From positions 1-40,779 of IMG/VR virus record IMGVR_UViG_3300044675_000110: a stretch of 40,779 nucleotides of DNA, one strand, 5' to 3'. Origin of the DNA: a virus. The notes under the pieces are model-generated. The model made no database searches, was not told the origin of the DNA, and worked only from the letters and a program-made list of their open reading frames with translations. Shown in pieces: positions 1 through 9,300 of this stretch (position 1 is the first letter of the stretch; each line of letters opens with the position of its first letter). The position numbers were made by a program, and so were the translations under genes.

Positions 1-1
1 C

Positions 2-1351
2 GGCCAGTTCACACCGTATGACCACCAAAAACAAACTGCTGCGTTCTTGACGCTCCAGCAGCGCGGGCTGGTGCTGAATGAAATTGGTACGGGCAAGACC
101 CAATCATCCCTGTGGGCTGCGGACTACCTTATCAAGACCAAGCAGGTTAAGAAGGTTCTTATTCTTTCGCCGTTGTCCACCCTTGAACGTGTGTGGGCTG
201 ACGGTATCTTCATGGGGTTCCCTCACCGCAAGTTCTTGGTGCTACACGGCACAGCGAAGAAGCGTTTGGAAATGTTAAAGCGTGAGGCTGACTTCTACAT
301 TATCAATCATGACGGGTTCCCAATCATCAGTGAACATACTCATGGAATGTTTGATCTCATCATCGTTGACGAGGCGGCAGTACTACGCAATCCCTCGACA
401 CAGCGGTTCAAGATTTTTCGTAAGTGGATGGAGACAAATCATTCTGCGCGTCTGTGGTTGATGACGGGTACACCAACTCCCAACGACCCCACCGATGCGT
501 GGGCGTTGGCGAAGTTGGTCAATAGTCCATACTGCACTAAGACTTTCACATCGTTCCGTGAGCAGGTGATGATGAAGATTGGGCAGTGGAAATTCATACC
601 ACGACCTGAGTCTGTAGAGATTGTGAAGAACATCCTGCAACCTGCTGTCAGATACACACGCGATGAGTGTTTCGATTTGCCGGACACCATTGTGCAGACT
701 CGCTCAGTTGAACTTACTGCCGAACAGAACAAGCACTACACACAGATGCTCCGCCATTTCGTAACGGAGATGTCTGCGGAGGGGACGATTACCGCAGTGA
801 ACGAAGCGGTCAAGATTCAGAAACTTGTACAGATTTGTTGCGGCGTTGCTTACGGTGACGACGGACAGAACATTGAGATTGATGCGACCCCTCGCGTCAA
901 CTTGGTGAAGGAGGTAATAGAAGAAGCAGGGGAAAAGGTAATTGTGTTTGTACCGCTGACGGGTACTCTGCATATGTTGGAGAAGGAGTTAAGTAAGCAT
1001 TGGACGGTAGGCGTTGTGAACGGTGAGGTATCCTCATCCAAACGCAACGACATCTTTCATAACTTTCAGAACAACAAACATCCACATGTGTTGATTGCCC
1101 ACCCCGGTACGATGGCGCACGGACTCACGCTCACCACGGCATCCACGATTATCTGGTACGGCCCGATCAACAGCAATGAAACATACACACAAGCAAATGG
1201 TCGGATAGAGCGCATCGGCAAGAAGCATGTATCCAATGTCATACACATTGAAGCAACAGACCTTGAGCATAGGATGTATGAGCGGCTCAAGAACAAACAA
1301 AAGTTGCAGGGTCTACTTCTTGATTTGATACAACAAGAAACTGAAAGGTGA
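2..1351 (+). CDS. SNF2-family DEAD/DEAH-like helicase (5' partial)
   Basis: This is a superfamily 2 ATPase of the SNF2/Swi2 type, expected to use ATP to translocate on duplex DNA. The frame is open to the window edge: the codons before the first possible start (TTG at 47) encode a Q-motif-like PYDHQ stretch, so the true start lies upstream of the window. Visible motifs in order are Walker A (NEIGTGKTQ, about 77-105), the DEAA box in LIIVDEAAVLRNP (about 352-390), motif III LMTGTPTPND (about 455-485), and C-terminal helicase motifs ending in QANGRIERIGKK (about 1192-1225). The last motif matches the SNF2 consensus QxxGRxxRxGQ. The gene leads a + strand replication module, so a role in replication or recombination is the likely reading, though phage SNF2 proteins are poorly characterised. 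Its end carries the ribosome site of the next gene. Confidence 0.88.
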   Translation, partial: GQFTPYDHQKQTAAFLTLQQRGLVLNEIGTGKTQSSLWAADYLIKTKQVKKVLILSPLSTLERVWADGIFMGFPHRKFLVLHGTAKKRLEMLKREADFYIINHDGFPIISEHTHGMFDLIIVDEAAVLRNPSTQRFKIFRKWMETNHSARLWLMTGTPTPNDPTDAWALAKLVNSPYCTKTFTSFREQVMMKIGQWKFIPRPESVEIVKNILQPAVRYTRDECFDLPDTIVQTRSVELTAEQNKHYTQMLRHFVTEMSAEGTITAVNEAVKIQKLVQICCGVAYGDDGQNIEIDATPRVNLVKEVIEEAGEKVIVFVPLTGTLHMLEKELSKHWTVGVVNGEVSSSKRNDIFHNFQNNKHPHVLIAHPGTMAHGLTLTTASTIIWYGPINSNETYTQANGRIERIGKKHVSNVIHIEATDLEHRMYERLKNKQKLQGLLLDLIQQETER

Positions 1352-1355
1352 AGAT

Positions 1356-1760
1356 ATGTCTGTAACAGTAGACGAAGTAGTCTCAGCCTATATCAAACTC
1401 CGTGCGAAGAAGGACGCAATGGAAGCCAATACTAAGGCTGAGGTAAAGAAGATTGTCGAGAAGATGGACAAGTTCGAGGGTTGGCTGAAACAACAAGCCG
1501 ATGCTCAGGGTGTTACATCATTCAAGACAAAGCACGGTACGGCGTTCCTCAAGACCACTGACTATGCCAACGTCGAGAATTGGGATGCTGCGTTCAAGTT
1601 TATCCTCGACAACCAAGCATACGACCTGCTAAACAAAGCAGTCAGCAAGGTTGCCGTACGTGGATATATTGAGACGAATAAAGCAGTACCGCCCGGTGTC
1701 AACTATGGCACAAAGATAGAGGTAGAAGTTCGTAAACCAACAACCCGCGTGGAGGATTGA
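1356..1760 (+). CDS. Gp157/Gam-like coiled-coil phage protein
   Basis: A 134-residue protein with a Lys/Glu-rich helical N-terminal half (about 1-50), then a small alpha/beta part containing VTSFKTKHGTAF (about 53-64) and a C-terminal PPGVNYGTKIEVEVR segment. This layout, a coiled coil followed by 'HGTA' and 'PPGVN', resembles the siphovirus Gp157/Mu Gam-like proteins often found beside phage helicase and ssDNA-binding genes. Gam-type proteins bind DNA ends and block host nucleases; that role here is inference from resemblance and context only. It starts 4 bp after the helicase stop, with AAAGGTG as ribosome site inside the upstream gene, so the two are probably co-translated. No catalytic motif is visible. 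Confidence 0.6.
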   Translation: MSVTVDEVVSAYIKLRAKKDAMEANTKAEVKKIVEKMDKFEGWLKQQADAQGVTSFKTKHGTAFLKTTDYANVENWDAAFKFILDNQAYDLLNKAVSKVAVRGYIETNKAVPPGVNYGTKIEVEVRKPTTRVED

Positions 1761-1761
1761 T

Positions 1762-2130
1762 ATGTTAGGAGGATGGTTCAAAAAGAAATTACAGGCTGCG
1801 TTGCGTGAAATGCACGATCAATCGCCTGAGGTGCGTCGCACAACAGCGATGGAGGAAATGTTTGGACGTACTCTACCCACTATAGTTGCGTTCAAAATCA
1901 ACAATGGTTTTGTAGTGCAAGCACAAGACACGCCTACTATTGCGCAGTATGGAGAACTCCGACAGTCAGGGTTCACCTACTGCAAAGATGCTGAGGCAAT
2001 CGCGGAACATATCGTATCTTCCGCAGTAAGAGAGAAGATCGGAATACAGCAAGAGATGTTTGGTCAGAGCGTCCCTTCCATGCTTAAACAATCTGTCATA
2101 TCCGGCGCACAAACTCGCCGTCAACCGTAA
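1762..2130 (+). CDS. Hypothetical phage protein
   Basis: A 122-residue protein that I do not recognise. It has an amphipathic, basic N-terminus (MLGGWFKKKLQAALREM) followed by a mixed alpha/beta region and no Cys cluster or nucleotide-binding motif. GGAGG lies about 5 bases before the ATG and the start follows the upstream stop by one base, which argues for a genuine co-transcribed gene. It sits between the Gam-like protein and the candidate ssDNA-binding protein, so a role in DNA metabolism is plausible but unsupported by any motif. Confidence 0.55.
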   Translation: MLGGWFKKKLQAALREMHDQSPEVRRTTAMEEMFGRTLPTIVAFKINNGFVVQAQDTPTIAQYGELRQSGFTYCKDAEAIAEHIVSSAVREKIGIQQEMFGQSVPSMLKQSVISGAQTRRQP

Positions 2131-2152
2131 CGCTCAACTAAAGGAGAAATCT

Positions 2153-3124
2153 ATGAGCAATCTCGTTCCAGTAAATGTGCAAGTTCCCGCCCACCTTGCA
2201 GCCCGTATCGGGCAACCATCGGCACTCGCTACATCTATGGCAGGTGGACTCGCCACTGGTGAAGCGTTTCCACGAATCAGCATTAAGGGTTCACGGTTCC
2301 GTATTGTCGAAGGTGATGCCGAGACTGTGTTGGACTCGACTACCATTGATGTAGTTGTTGTTGGTGCTAACCCTCGCCTGAGTAAGACTTGGTATGCGAA
2401 GGCATGGACACCTGATAGCGAACCTGCTGCACCTGAATGTTTCTCGTTGGATGGTGTGTCACCTGACCCGCAGTCCACTCAACCACAGAATGATCTGTGT
2501 GCATCGTGTCCGCAAAATGCTTGGGGTTCGAAAGTCACGCAGCAAGGTCAGCAGATTAAAGCATGTTCTGACAAGAAGCGACTTGCTGTGGTGAGTGCGG
2601 ATGACCCGACCGGCCCTGTGTACCTGCTTGAGGTAACTCCTGCGGCACTGAAAGGTTTGAACCAGTACCAAAAAGAACTGGCTCATCGCGGCATCGCCCC
2701 CGAAATTGTGCGTACCCGTGTATCATTCGATACCGATGCGTCGTTCCCGAAACTCAAGTTCGGTTTCGGTGGCTTTAATGAAGCCGATGCTCAGGAAGCT
2801 GTTGACCCGCTATTTGGTTCAGCGCAAGTCAAAGAGATCACTGGCGAAACTACTCGCCAACCTGTAGCAGTACCGCAACTTGCGGCTGCTCCTGCGCCAG
2901 TTGCACCGAAACCTGCCGTGAAAGTGGCAGAACCCCAACCCGCTCCTACCCCTGCGGAACCACCCGCTGCTCCCAAGCGCGGTTTCGGTGCAACCAAACA
3001 AGCGGCTCCTAAGGCTGCGGCTCCTGCTGCACCTGCTGCGGCTCCTGCTGCTCCTATGGCTGCGGCGGCGTTGGCTGATAGTATTGCCGCCCTTGTCGGG
3101 GAGGTAAACTCTGATGACGCCTAA
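2153..3124 (+). CDS. Cys-containing candidate ssDNA-binding protein
   Basis: The start at 2153 (MSNLVPVNVQVP, 323 residues) is chosen over an in-frame ATG at 2060 because AAAGGAG lies 7 bases before it and the longer form would overlap the previous gene. The folded part (about 35-250) contains four cysteines, C96, C116, C119 and C138, spaced like a small zinc site (CxxC in the middle, in LCASCPQNAWGS). The C-terminal third (about 250-323) is an Ala/Pro-rich disordered tail that ends weakly acidic (EVNSDDA). Phage ssDNA-binding proteins such as T4 gp32 combine a core with zinc and an acidic tail, and T7 gp2.5 has an acidic tail. With the helicase and primase as neighbours I infer ssDNA binding, but no direct homology is demonstrated. 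The 3' end overlaps the next gene by 11 bp. Confidence 0.55.
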   Translation: MSNLVPVNVQVPAHLAARIGQPSALATSMAGGLATGEAFPRISIKGSRFRIVEGDAETVLDSTTIDVVVVGANPRLSKTWYAKAWTPDSEPAAPECFSLDGVSPDPQSTQPQNDLCASCPQNAWGSKVTQQGQQIKACSDKKRLAVVSADDPTGPVYLLEVTPAALKGLNQYQKELAHRGIAPEIVRTRVSFDTDASFPKLKFGFGGFNEADAQEAVDPLFGSAQVKEITGETTRQPVAVPQLAAAPAPVAPKPAVKVAEPQPAPTPAEPPAAPKRGFGATKQAAPKAAAPAAPAAAPAAPMAAAALADSIAALVGEVNSDDA

Positions 3125-3401
3125 GCAACCACTTGACTTTTCCAAGGTCGAGGCGTTGCGCAAGCATATGCTCCTAACAACAGTTGACATGGCTGCTCTG
3201 TTAGGAGTGTCACGGATGACGTACTACGGATGGGTAAGGGGGAAACCCCTGCGCAAATCCAGTGACCAAAAGGTGCGTCAGATGTTAAAGTCACTGCTTG
3301 CGATTATGACCGACCATGGCTGGCCTTCTCCTGAAGTTATTGCCATGGAGCAACCGCAACGCAAACAACGCCTTGATGAGATTCTAGAGTCGTACGTATA
3401 A
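3114..3401 (+). CDS. Small helix-turn-helix DNA-binding protein
   Basis: A 95-residue protein with a Cro/XRE-like helix-turn-helix at about residues 22-43 (the MAALLGVSRMTYYGWVRG part is diagnostic). The C-terminal half is helical and basic. It overlaps the end of the preceding gene by 11 bp, with GGGGAGG as ribosome site 8 bases before the ATG, so expression is likely coupled to the candidate ssDNA-binding protein. It may be a transcriptional regulator of the phage or a replication-associated DNA-binding factor; there is no linked integrase or second repressor to suggest lysogeny. The hairpin at 3408-3429 follows directly. Confidence 0.7.
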   Translation: MTPKQPLDFSKVEALRKHMLLTTVDMAALLGVSRMTYYGWVRGKPLRKSSDQKVRQMLKSLLAIMTDHGWPSPEVIAMEQPQRKQRLDEILESYV

Positions 3402-3407
3402 GGGTGC

Positions 3408-3429
3408 GGCGGGGGAGCAATCCCCCGCC
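3408..3429 (+). promoter_or_regulatory. 9-bp GNRA-tetraloop hairpin before the primase-helicase gene
   Basis: A perfect inverted repeat: GGCGGGGGA, loop GCAA, TCCCCCGCC. GCAA is a GNRA tetraloop, so the RNA hairpin would be very stable. No T-tract follows on the + strand (AATAGATAGGGG), so it is not a classic intrinsic terminator. It lies a few bases before the GGGG ribosome site of the 967-residue gene. It could protect mRNA ends, tune translation or pause the polymerase; which of these applies cannot be decided from sequence. Confidence 0.6.
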
Positions 3430-3446
3430 AATAGATAGGGGTATCA

Positions 3447-6350
3447 ATGAACACGCTTGATTTTTTGAAGCGGGTTCTTCCGTCAGAGGGGTTATATTGT
3501 TCATTCACTGTAGTGGGCAAGTACCCAAAACAGGTTCACCACCAGACGATAGAAGAACTTGCTGCTGAAGTACTGACAGATAGTCAGAAGGGGCACAACA
3601 CATACTTTGCGATCTCCGCTTTCAATAGCGACGAGAGCAGGGAACAAGCAAACGTCAGAGTCATAAAGACATTTGCGCTCGACATCGACTGCGGTGAGGG
3701 TAAACCCTACCCATCGTGGAAAGAAGGGCTGCTTGTTTTATCCGACTACATCCGTGAACTGAATCTCCCCGGCCCGATGATTGTTCGATCAGGCAACGGG
3801 CTACATGTTTACTGGACTTTGACTACTGAGATGACGCCACAGGAATGGCGTCCGATTGCTACGGCGTTCAAGGCTTCTGCTGTTGCCAAGTTCAAAGAAC
3901 TTGCAGAGAAGCGCGGCATCATATCGCCCACACCGAGTAAACCCTATATCGACCCTGCTGTACCTGCTGACCATGCGCGGGTGCTACGTCCTGTTGGAAC
4001 CGTTAATACCAAAGGTGGCAATACAGTCGCCCTGATTTTCGACGCGCCACCTGTTGACCCACAACACTTTGCGTCGTTCTTCCCTGTTACCTATGGCTCA
4101 CCCAGTGAGCCACCACCACGACACGCATCTGGCAGCACATTGCTAGATAACCTAGCAGTCAAACAAGATTACCCGCCATCCAATGCTGATGCTGTTCTGA
4201 GCAAATGCCAACAGATTAAATGGATGTACGAGAACCGTCACGACAAGACCAAGATAGATGAACCGATATGGTATCGGATGTTAGGTGTTGCAGCGTTCTG
4301 CCACGACTCCCATGCAGTTGCTATTAAATGGAGCGAAGGTCATCCTGAGTTCGACCCACAAGCAACCATAGATAAGATGGAGCAGTGGAAGCAGAAATGT
4401 ACTGGCCCAACATCATGCGAGAAGATTGAAGAAGTACGCCCCGATGGGTGTAAGGGATGTAAGTTCAAAGGAAAAGTTTCCTACCCCACACAACTTGGTA
4501 TTCAGTATCAGGAAGTGCAGATAGCCCCCGACGCGCTAGACACTGCTGCTTACGAAGTGGAGTTGCCCAAACCATTTAAGAGAACCAACAAAGGCATTAA
4601 GGTCAGTATTGATGACGCAGATATTGATGTATGCCCGTTTGATATTTACCCTGTTGGGTACGGCAGAGATGAATCACTTGGCTATGAGGTCGTCCGGTAT
4701 CACTGGAACCGACAACATATTGGCTGGCAACCGCTGAACCTACGCCAAGCATTTCTCACCGACGGTAGCCGTGAGTTTGCAGGAGCCATTGCAGATCAAG
4801 GCATCGTTCTTTTCAACAAGAAACAAACGGAGTACTTCCAATATATGCTGCGCACCTACATGGACAAACTGCGGCAGCAGAGAGCCATGACGAACCTCTA
4901 TTCCACAATGGGATGGAAGCATGACTACACAGAGTTCGTCATGGGTGACACCATTCTGCGCTGCAATAAAGATGGAACTATCACAGAGGAACAAGTTCTC
5001 TTATCCTCTACATCCCAACGCCTAGGGCATGACCTCTACGGTACAAGCGGAAGCCTTGCCGAGTGGCGAGAGTTCACTCGTATCATGCCGAAGGTCAACT
5101 TGTTGGGGCAGATGTTTGCGATAGGCGTCAGCCTATCGTCGCCGTTGTATGCCTTCACAGGACTTAAATCCACAACCGTGTCGCTCTACGGGCCGACAGG
5201 CTGCGGCAAAACCCTTGCTCAGTTGTGGGGTCAGTCTGTGTGGGGCGTACCTGAGAAGCTGCATTTCGCTGCCAAGTACACACAGAACGCTGTGTTCGCA
5301 CGGTTTGGTCTGTACTGCAATATGCCGCTGACCATCGACGAAACCACGATGATGGATGTCAAAGATGTCGGTGACTTCCTGTACTGGATTTCCCAAGGCC
5401 GAGACAAAGCACGACTGAACCGCAATGCGGAGGAACGTGAGTCTAAAGAGTGGCAAGCCCCTGCCATACTATCCAACAACACATCTATGGGTTCTAAACT
5501 TGTGGCATCCGGGATGGAAACCACAGCGCAGATGGTTCGACTGTTGGAAGTTTCGTTACAAGTCCACCCGATATTCAAGTCAGGTAGTACCGCAGGTCGG
5601 GACATCTATAACTTCATCTCATCTAACTACGGTCACGCAGGTCGGGAGTTCGTGAAGTACCTGTTGCAGCTTGGGCCTGAAGGTATGAAGGCCATCGTTG
5701 ATGATGCGTTCAAGACTTTCCCTAAACGCTATCACCACCACTTCACAGGTGAAGAACGCTTTTGGGAACAAGCCATTGTACTGGCTGACCTTGCTGTTCG
5801 GCTTGCTTACGAGAACAACATCGTGGCGTTCCCACCTGAGGTCATGACGAATTGGATTCTGAATCAGATAGGTGCGCTGCGTAAGACAGTCATTGACTAT
5901 CAGAACGACGGTTTCGATATGCTGACTGAGTACCTGAACGAACACGCAAACATGGCGCTGACGGTATGGCACACAGGTGACACTAAACCTGCTGTTGATA
6001 TGCAGCGGTTACCCCGTGGTGAGGTACGTGCAAGATTCGACTGCCACCGTAAAGACCACTCCTCGCAGTTTGACCACGGTACAGTGATGGTTGACCGGAC
6101 ACACTTCCGCAAATGGCTTGCCATGAAAGGCGTGGACTACCGTGGGTTTATGCGGGAGATGACTTCTGCTCAGATTGTCGTAACGCCCAAATCAAACAAG
6201 GCCAGTCTCGGTAAGGACAGCCCAATCAAACTGCCTCAGTCCTATGTGATTGCGCTGAACCTAAGCCACCCCCGCCTCAAGGTAATCCTAGAGGACGAGG
6301 ATATGGCTATCGACAACACACTGCTAGGTCAACTCAAGGTCGTTCAGTAA
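3447..6350 (+). CDS. AEP primase - DUF927-like helicase fusion (phage primase-helicase)
   Basis: A 967-residue replication protein. The N-terminal domain looks like an archaeo-eukaryotic-type primase/primpol: FALDIDCG carries two metal-binding Asp (D79, D81), SGNGLHVYW (about 115-123) carries the motif II His (H120), and a later basic segment (VPADHARVLRPVG) fits the nucleotide-binding part. Four cysteines (C318, C324, C335, C338) form a zinc-ribbon-like site between the halves. The C-terminal domain has Walker A GPTGCGKT (582-589) and LTIDETTMMD as a Walker B-like element, the layout of DUF927 superfamily 3-like helicases. It probably primes and unwinds phage DNA at the fork. It is the last + strand gene, and its stop overlaps the convergent giant gene by 7 bp. 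Confidence 0.85.
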   Translation: MNTLDFLKRVLPSEGLYCSFTVVGKYPKQVHHQTIEELAAEVLTDSQKGHNTYFAISAFNSDESREQANVRVIKTFALDIDCGEGKPYPSWKEGLLVLSDYIRELNLPGPMIVRSGNGLHVYWTLTTEMTPQEWRPIATAFKASAVAKFKELAEKRGIISPTPSKPYIDPAVPADHARVLRPVGTVNTKGGNTVALIFDAPPVDPQHFASFFPVTYGSPSEPPPRHASGSTLLDNLAVKQDYPPSNADAVLSKCQQIKWMYENRHDKTKIDEPIWYRMLGVAAFCHDSHAVAIKWSEGHPEFDPQATIDKMEQWKQKCTGPTSCEKIEEVRPDGCKGCKFKGKVSYPTQLGIQYQEVQIAPDALDTAAYEVELPKPFKRTNKGIKVSIDDADIDVCPFDIYPVGYGRDESLGYEVVRYHWNRQHIGWQPLNLRQAFLTDGSREFAGAIADQGIVLFNKKQTEYFQYMLRTYMDKLRQQRAMTNLYSTMGWKHDYTEFVMGDTILRCNKDGTITEEQVLLSSTSQRLGHDLYGTSGSLAEWREFTRIMPKVNLLGQMFAIGVSLSSPLYAFTGLKSTTVSLYGPTGCGKTLAQLWGQSVWGVPEKLHFAAKYTQNAVFARFGLYCNMPLTIDETTMMDVKDVGDFLYWISQGRDKARLNRNAEERESKEWQAPAILSNNTSMGSKLVASGMETTAQMVRLLEVSLQVHPIFKSGSTAGRDIYNFISSNYGHAGREFVKYLLQLGPEGMKAIVDDAFKTFPKRYHHHFTGEERFWEQAIVLADLAVRLAYENNIVAFPPEVMTNWILNQIGALRKTVIDYQNDGFDMLTEYLNEHANMALTVWHTGDTKPAVDMQRLPRGEVRARFDCHRKDHSSQFDHGTVMVDRTHFRKWLAMKGVDYRGFMREMTSAQIVVTPKSNKASLGKDSPIKLPQSYVIALNLSHPRLKVILEDEDMAIDNTLLGQLKVVQ

Positions 6351-9300
6351 GAAAGAATCTCAGCCGCAGACCTAAGGTCGGTACGTGAAGCCTTAGGCGC
6401 GGTACGGAGATAGCGCAGTGTTGCAGGACGGATGGCTTCTTGGTACGCCTTGGCAGCGTTCTCTTGGAAGTTGGCAATGTAGAGCGGTGTGCCGTACGCT
6501 GCTCTATTCCAATCTGCTACTGCTGCGTTGATGTCTCTGACTTGATCTGAATCGCCGGACATACGAGCCTTAATCCATGCTTGCTGATACCCCGCAGAAA
6601 TCTCACGCTGGTAGTCTGTCATTCTCCGCGCTGTGCGGATGAACTCGTACTGCTGCGCCGCAGCTACAGGATAGAAGCCTAAAGCACGGGTTAGATAAGT
6701 TCCTGCGGTAAGGTCTTTGGACACCACGTAACCACGGCGATCAATGATCGCACCCGCGCTGTCGTACGCCAACATGTCGCCAAGTGCGCGACCCATAGTG
6801 ATTGGGTTCTCACGAAGGACATCGACCATCGAAATCTTCTCAGAGAACGGCGCTCTAATTGCGTTTGGAATGGTAGACGCCACGCCCCACAACATTGACA
6901 GCGATGGGCCACCTATCTCCTCAAGCTCCTTGGCTGCATTGGAACCTGCAAGAAGTAGTCCTGTGCCGGGAACGAAGTTGCCGACGGATACCCGTGACGC
7001 AATGTCAGCAGGGATGAAGGAGTTCAACACGCCGCGCATGACGTATGGAGAAATCCCCGGTGCGATCTGGTCGAGGTATTTAGCAACCTCATACCGGACG
7101 CTACCTGTGATACCTAGTTTCTGCGCGAGTGTATCCAGTAAGTCCTCGGCATCTTCTGCAAATGGGAAAGCCAGCAGACCGCCGAACAGCCAGAGTGAAA
7201 CAAGCATAGCTACTTTGCCGGGCCGGTCGAGGCGGTTCAACAACTGAATAGTTGTTGTTGGATACACCTTGTACATATACAGGAAAGACTGCAACCCTGT
7301 ACGCCACGCAGATGGACGGTTCATCACCGAGTACTCACCAAGCGTGAACTTCAGAGTTTCAACAGCAAAGGCACGGGCGTCAGTAGTCGCTTCCGCTGGA
7401 CTTCTTCCTGCTGCAATAGCACGGTCATAAGCCAGACGATAAGCTGCAAGACCTAAGCCTCTGCGTACTGCTTGCTCTGTGGAGTTGAAAGTCCACATCA
7501 TGCCATCAAGAAGTTTCTGTCCTGCACCGGAGGTTACTCGACCACGAGCAGTCGCCGTCAGTGCGTTGGACTGCGCAGGAATCATCACACCTTCACGGAT
7601 TTCATCTGCGATGAACTTAGCCTCATGCGATCTTAGACCATACTTAGCTTGCAGCTTAGGGTCTTTCGCAACGGCATCATAGAACTCAGCCGTTTCAAAT
7701 CCGGGGGTATCTTGCCCGATGTTACCAAGTGAAGTCATTGTTGACTTGCGTAGACCGACTTGATTCAGAGCAATACCAAACGCAGCCATGGACTTGGCGA
7801 ATCCGAACCCGCCACCAAAGGCGGTCTTGGAGTTATAAGTTGCCAGATAAGGGATGCCGTTGGTTACAGCGCCCACATAGTTCAACGCACCCGTGGCTAT
7901 AGATAAACCCAGTTGGAACACACTGGTATACGCACGGACAGAGGAAGCGACTTCACCGCTACCAAAGTCAGACTCATCCACGTTGCGGTTGTTGTTCAGG
8001 AAGGCAAGGAGTTGAGCAGCCTCGTTGTAGTACTGGTTAGCCTTCTCGTATGTACCGCCTTCATTGGTCTTGTTGTACATGAAGGCGTAGCGGTAGTAGT
8101 CAGCTTTGGCGTAGTGCTTCTCCTCCCTAGTAGCAGTGGGGTTCTTCTCCATTGCTTCCCAGTGTTTACGCTTTGTCTCAAGTACCGATTTACTACCATT
8201 CCATAGCTCGTTGGATGAGCGCAGGTTACGGTTCATGATCTCCGACAAACGTGGACGGATGATGACCTTAGCGATTGTGGACGCACGCGCCTCGACATGT
8301 TGCATGATGGCTTGCACGCCATCTCTGCTGGCCCCCGGTGTGAACTCACGCTTCAGGCGGTTACGCGCACGAGCGTTCTGTTTGGTCAACGCGACCACCA
8401 CGTTTTCCATCTTCACGGGGTTCAGGGTAATACCGAACTGCCGCAAGCCACGGACAAACTCGTTAAGGTTCAGTTCGAGTGGAGCAGCGATAGAGTTAAG
8501 CGCAGCCCCCGGCATTGCGGTAAGTTTAACTTCTTGGATTGTGTATCTGCCAGAAGCCTCATCATAGACTTCTGCTTTGTAAGTGCGATCCCCGAACAAG
8601 TCTTGGTTCAGAGTACGGGCGAACGCTACGGCCTCATCCTTACCCTCGAACTGAGAGTACACCAACATGTTCTTGTAATCTTGCTTGAGGTTGACGACTC
8701 GCCCCGCTGCGTTAGTTACAACCACACGGACTTGGTGGTCGCCCTTACGGTTGATCGGGGTATAACCTGTAGCCAGAGATTTCCGTGTAAACAGATCGGC
8801 GTCATCGTTTGCCACCTCGAAGGTGATGATGTCTTTAAGGCGGTTCTGGATTGTGAACTTAGCCTGCTCATCCCCTTCAGGGAAAACCAACCGCTGCTTA
8901 AAGTCTTTGGCAAAAGCGATAGCGTCATCGGCTACAGTCTTATCGTCAAAGAAACTTGCAAACCGGTCGTAATCCATCTGTTCGCCAAGAATGATGGCTT
9001 TGTTTACTGCCACGATAAAGTCGTTGGCTTTCTCGATACTAGCCGAGTTCAGCATTGGGTCGCCGTTCTCGTCATAGGTTTTGTCGGCAGTGTAGAACTC
9101 TTTGTACCTACGGTAGATACGCTGGAAAGCCTGACGTTCTGCGGCAGTCAGAGCATACTTACCTTCTGCGTTTGGCTTAGTGATGTCAGCGATCTCACGG
9201 AAGGCCAAGTCTTGATCTTGTAGGAAGCTGCTGTATCTTGCCCACAAGAGTTTGACTTCAACTTCTTTAACGGATTCACGAGCGCGTAGGTAACCCTTCC

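Noticed and set aside
2060-2152. Longer start of the candidate ssDNA-binding protein
   Set aside because: Would overlap the preceding gene by 71 bases; the ATG at 2153 has AAAGGAG at good spacing.
3000-3075. Repeated GCTGC/CTGCT triplets resembling a microsatellite
   Set aside because: They encode the Ala/Pro tail of the candidate ssDNA-binding protein and vary in codon use, so ordinary low-complexity coding is enough.
8297-9223. 308-codon open frame on the + strand opposite the giant gene
   Set aside because: Shadow of the giant gene; no ribosome site and a composition (runs of Val, Leu, Cys, His) typical of reverse-strand translations.
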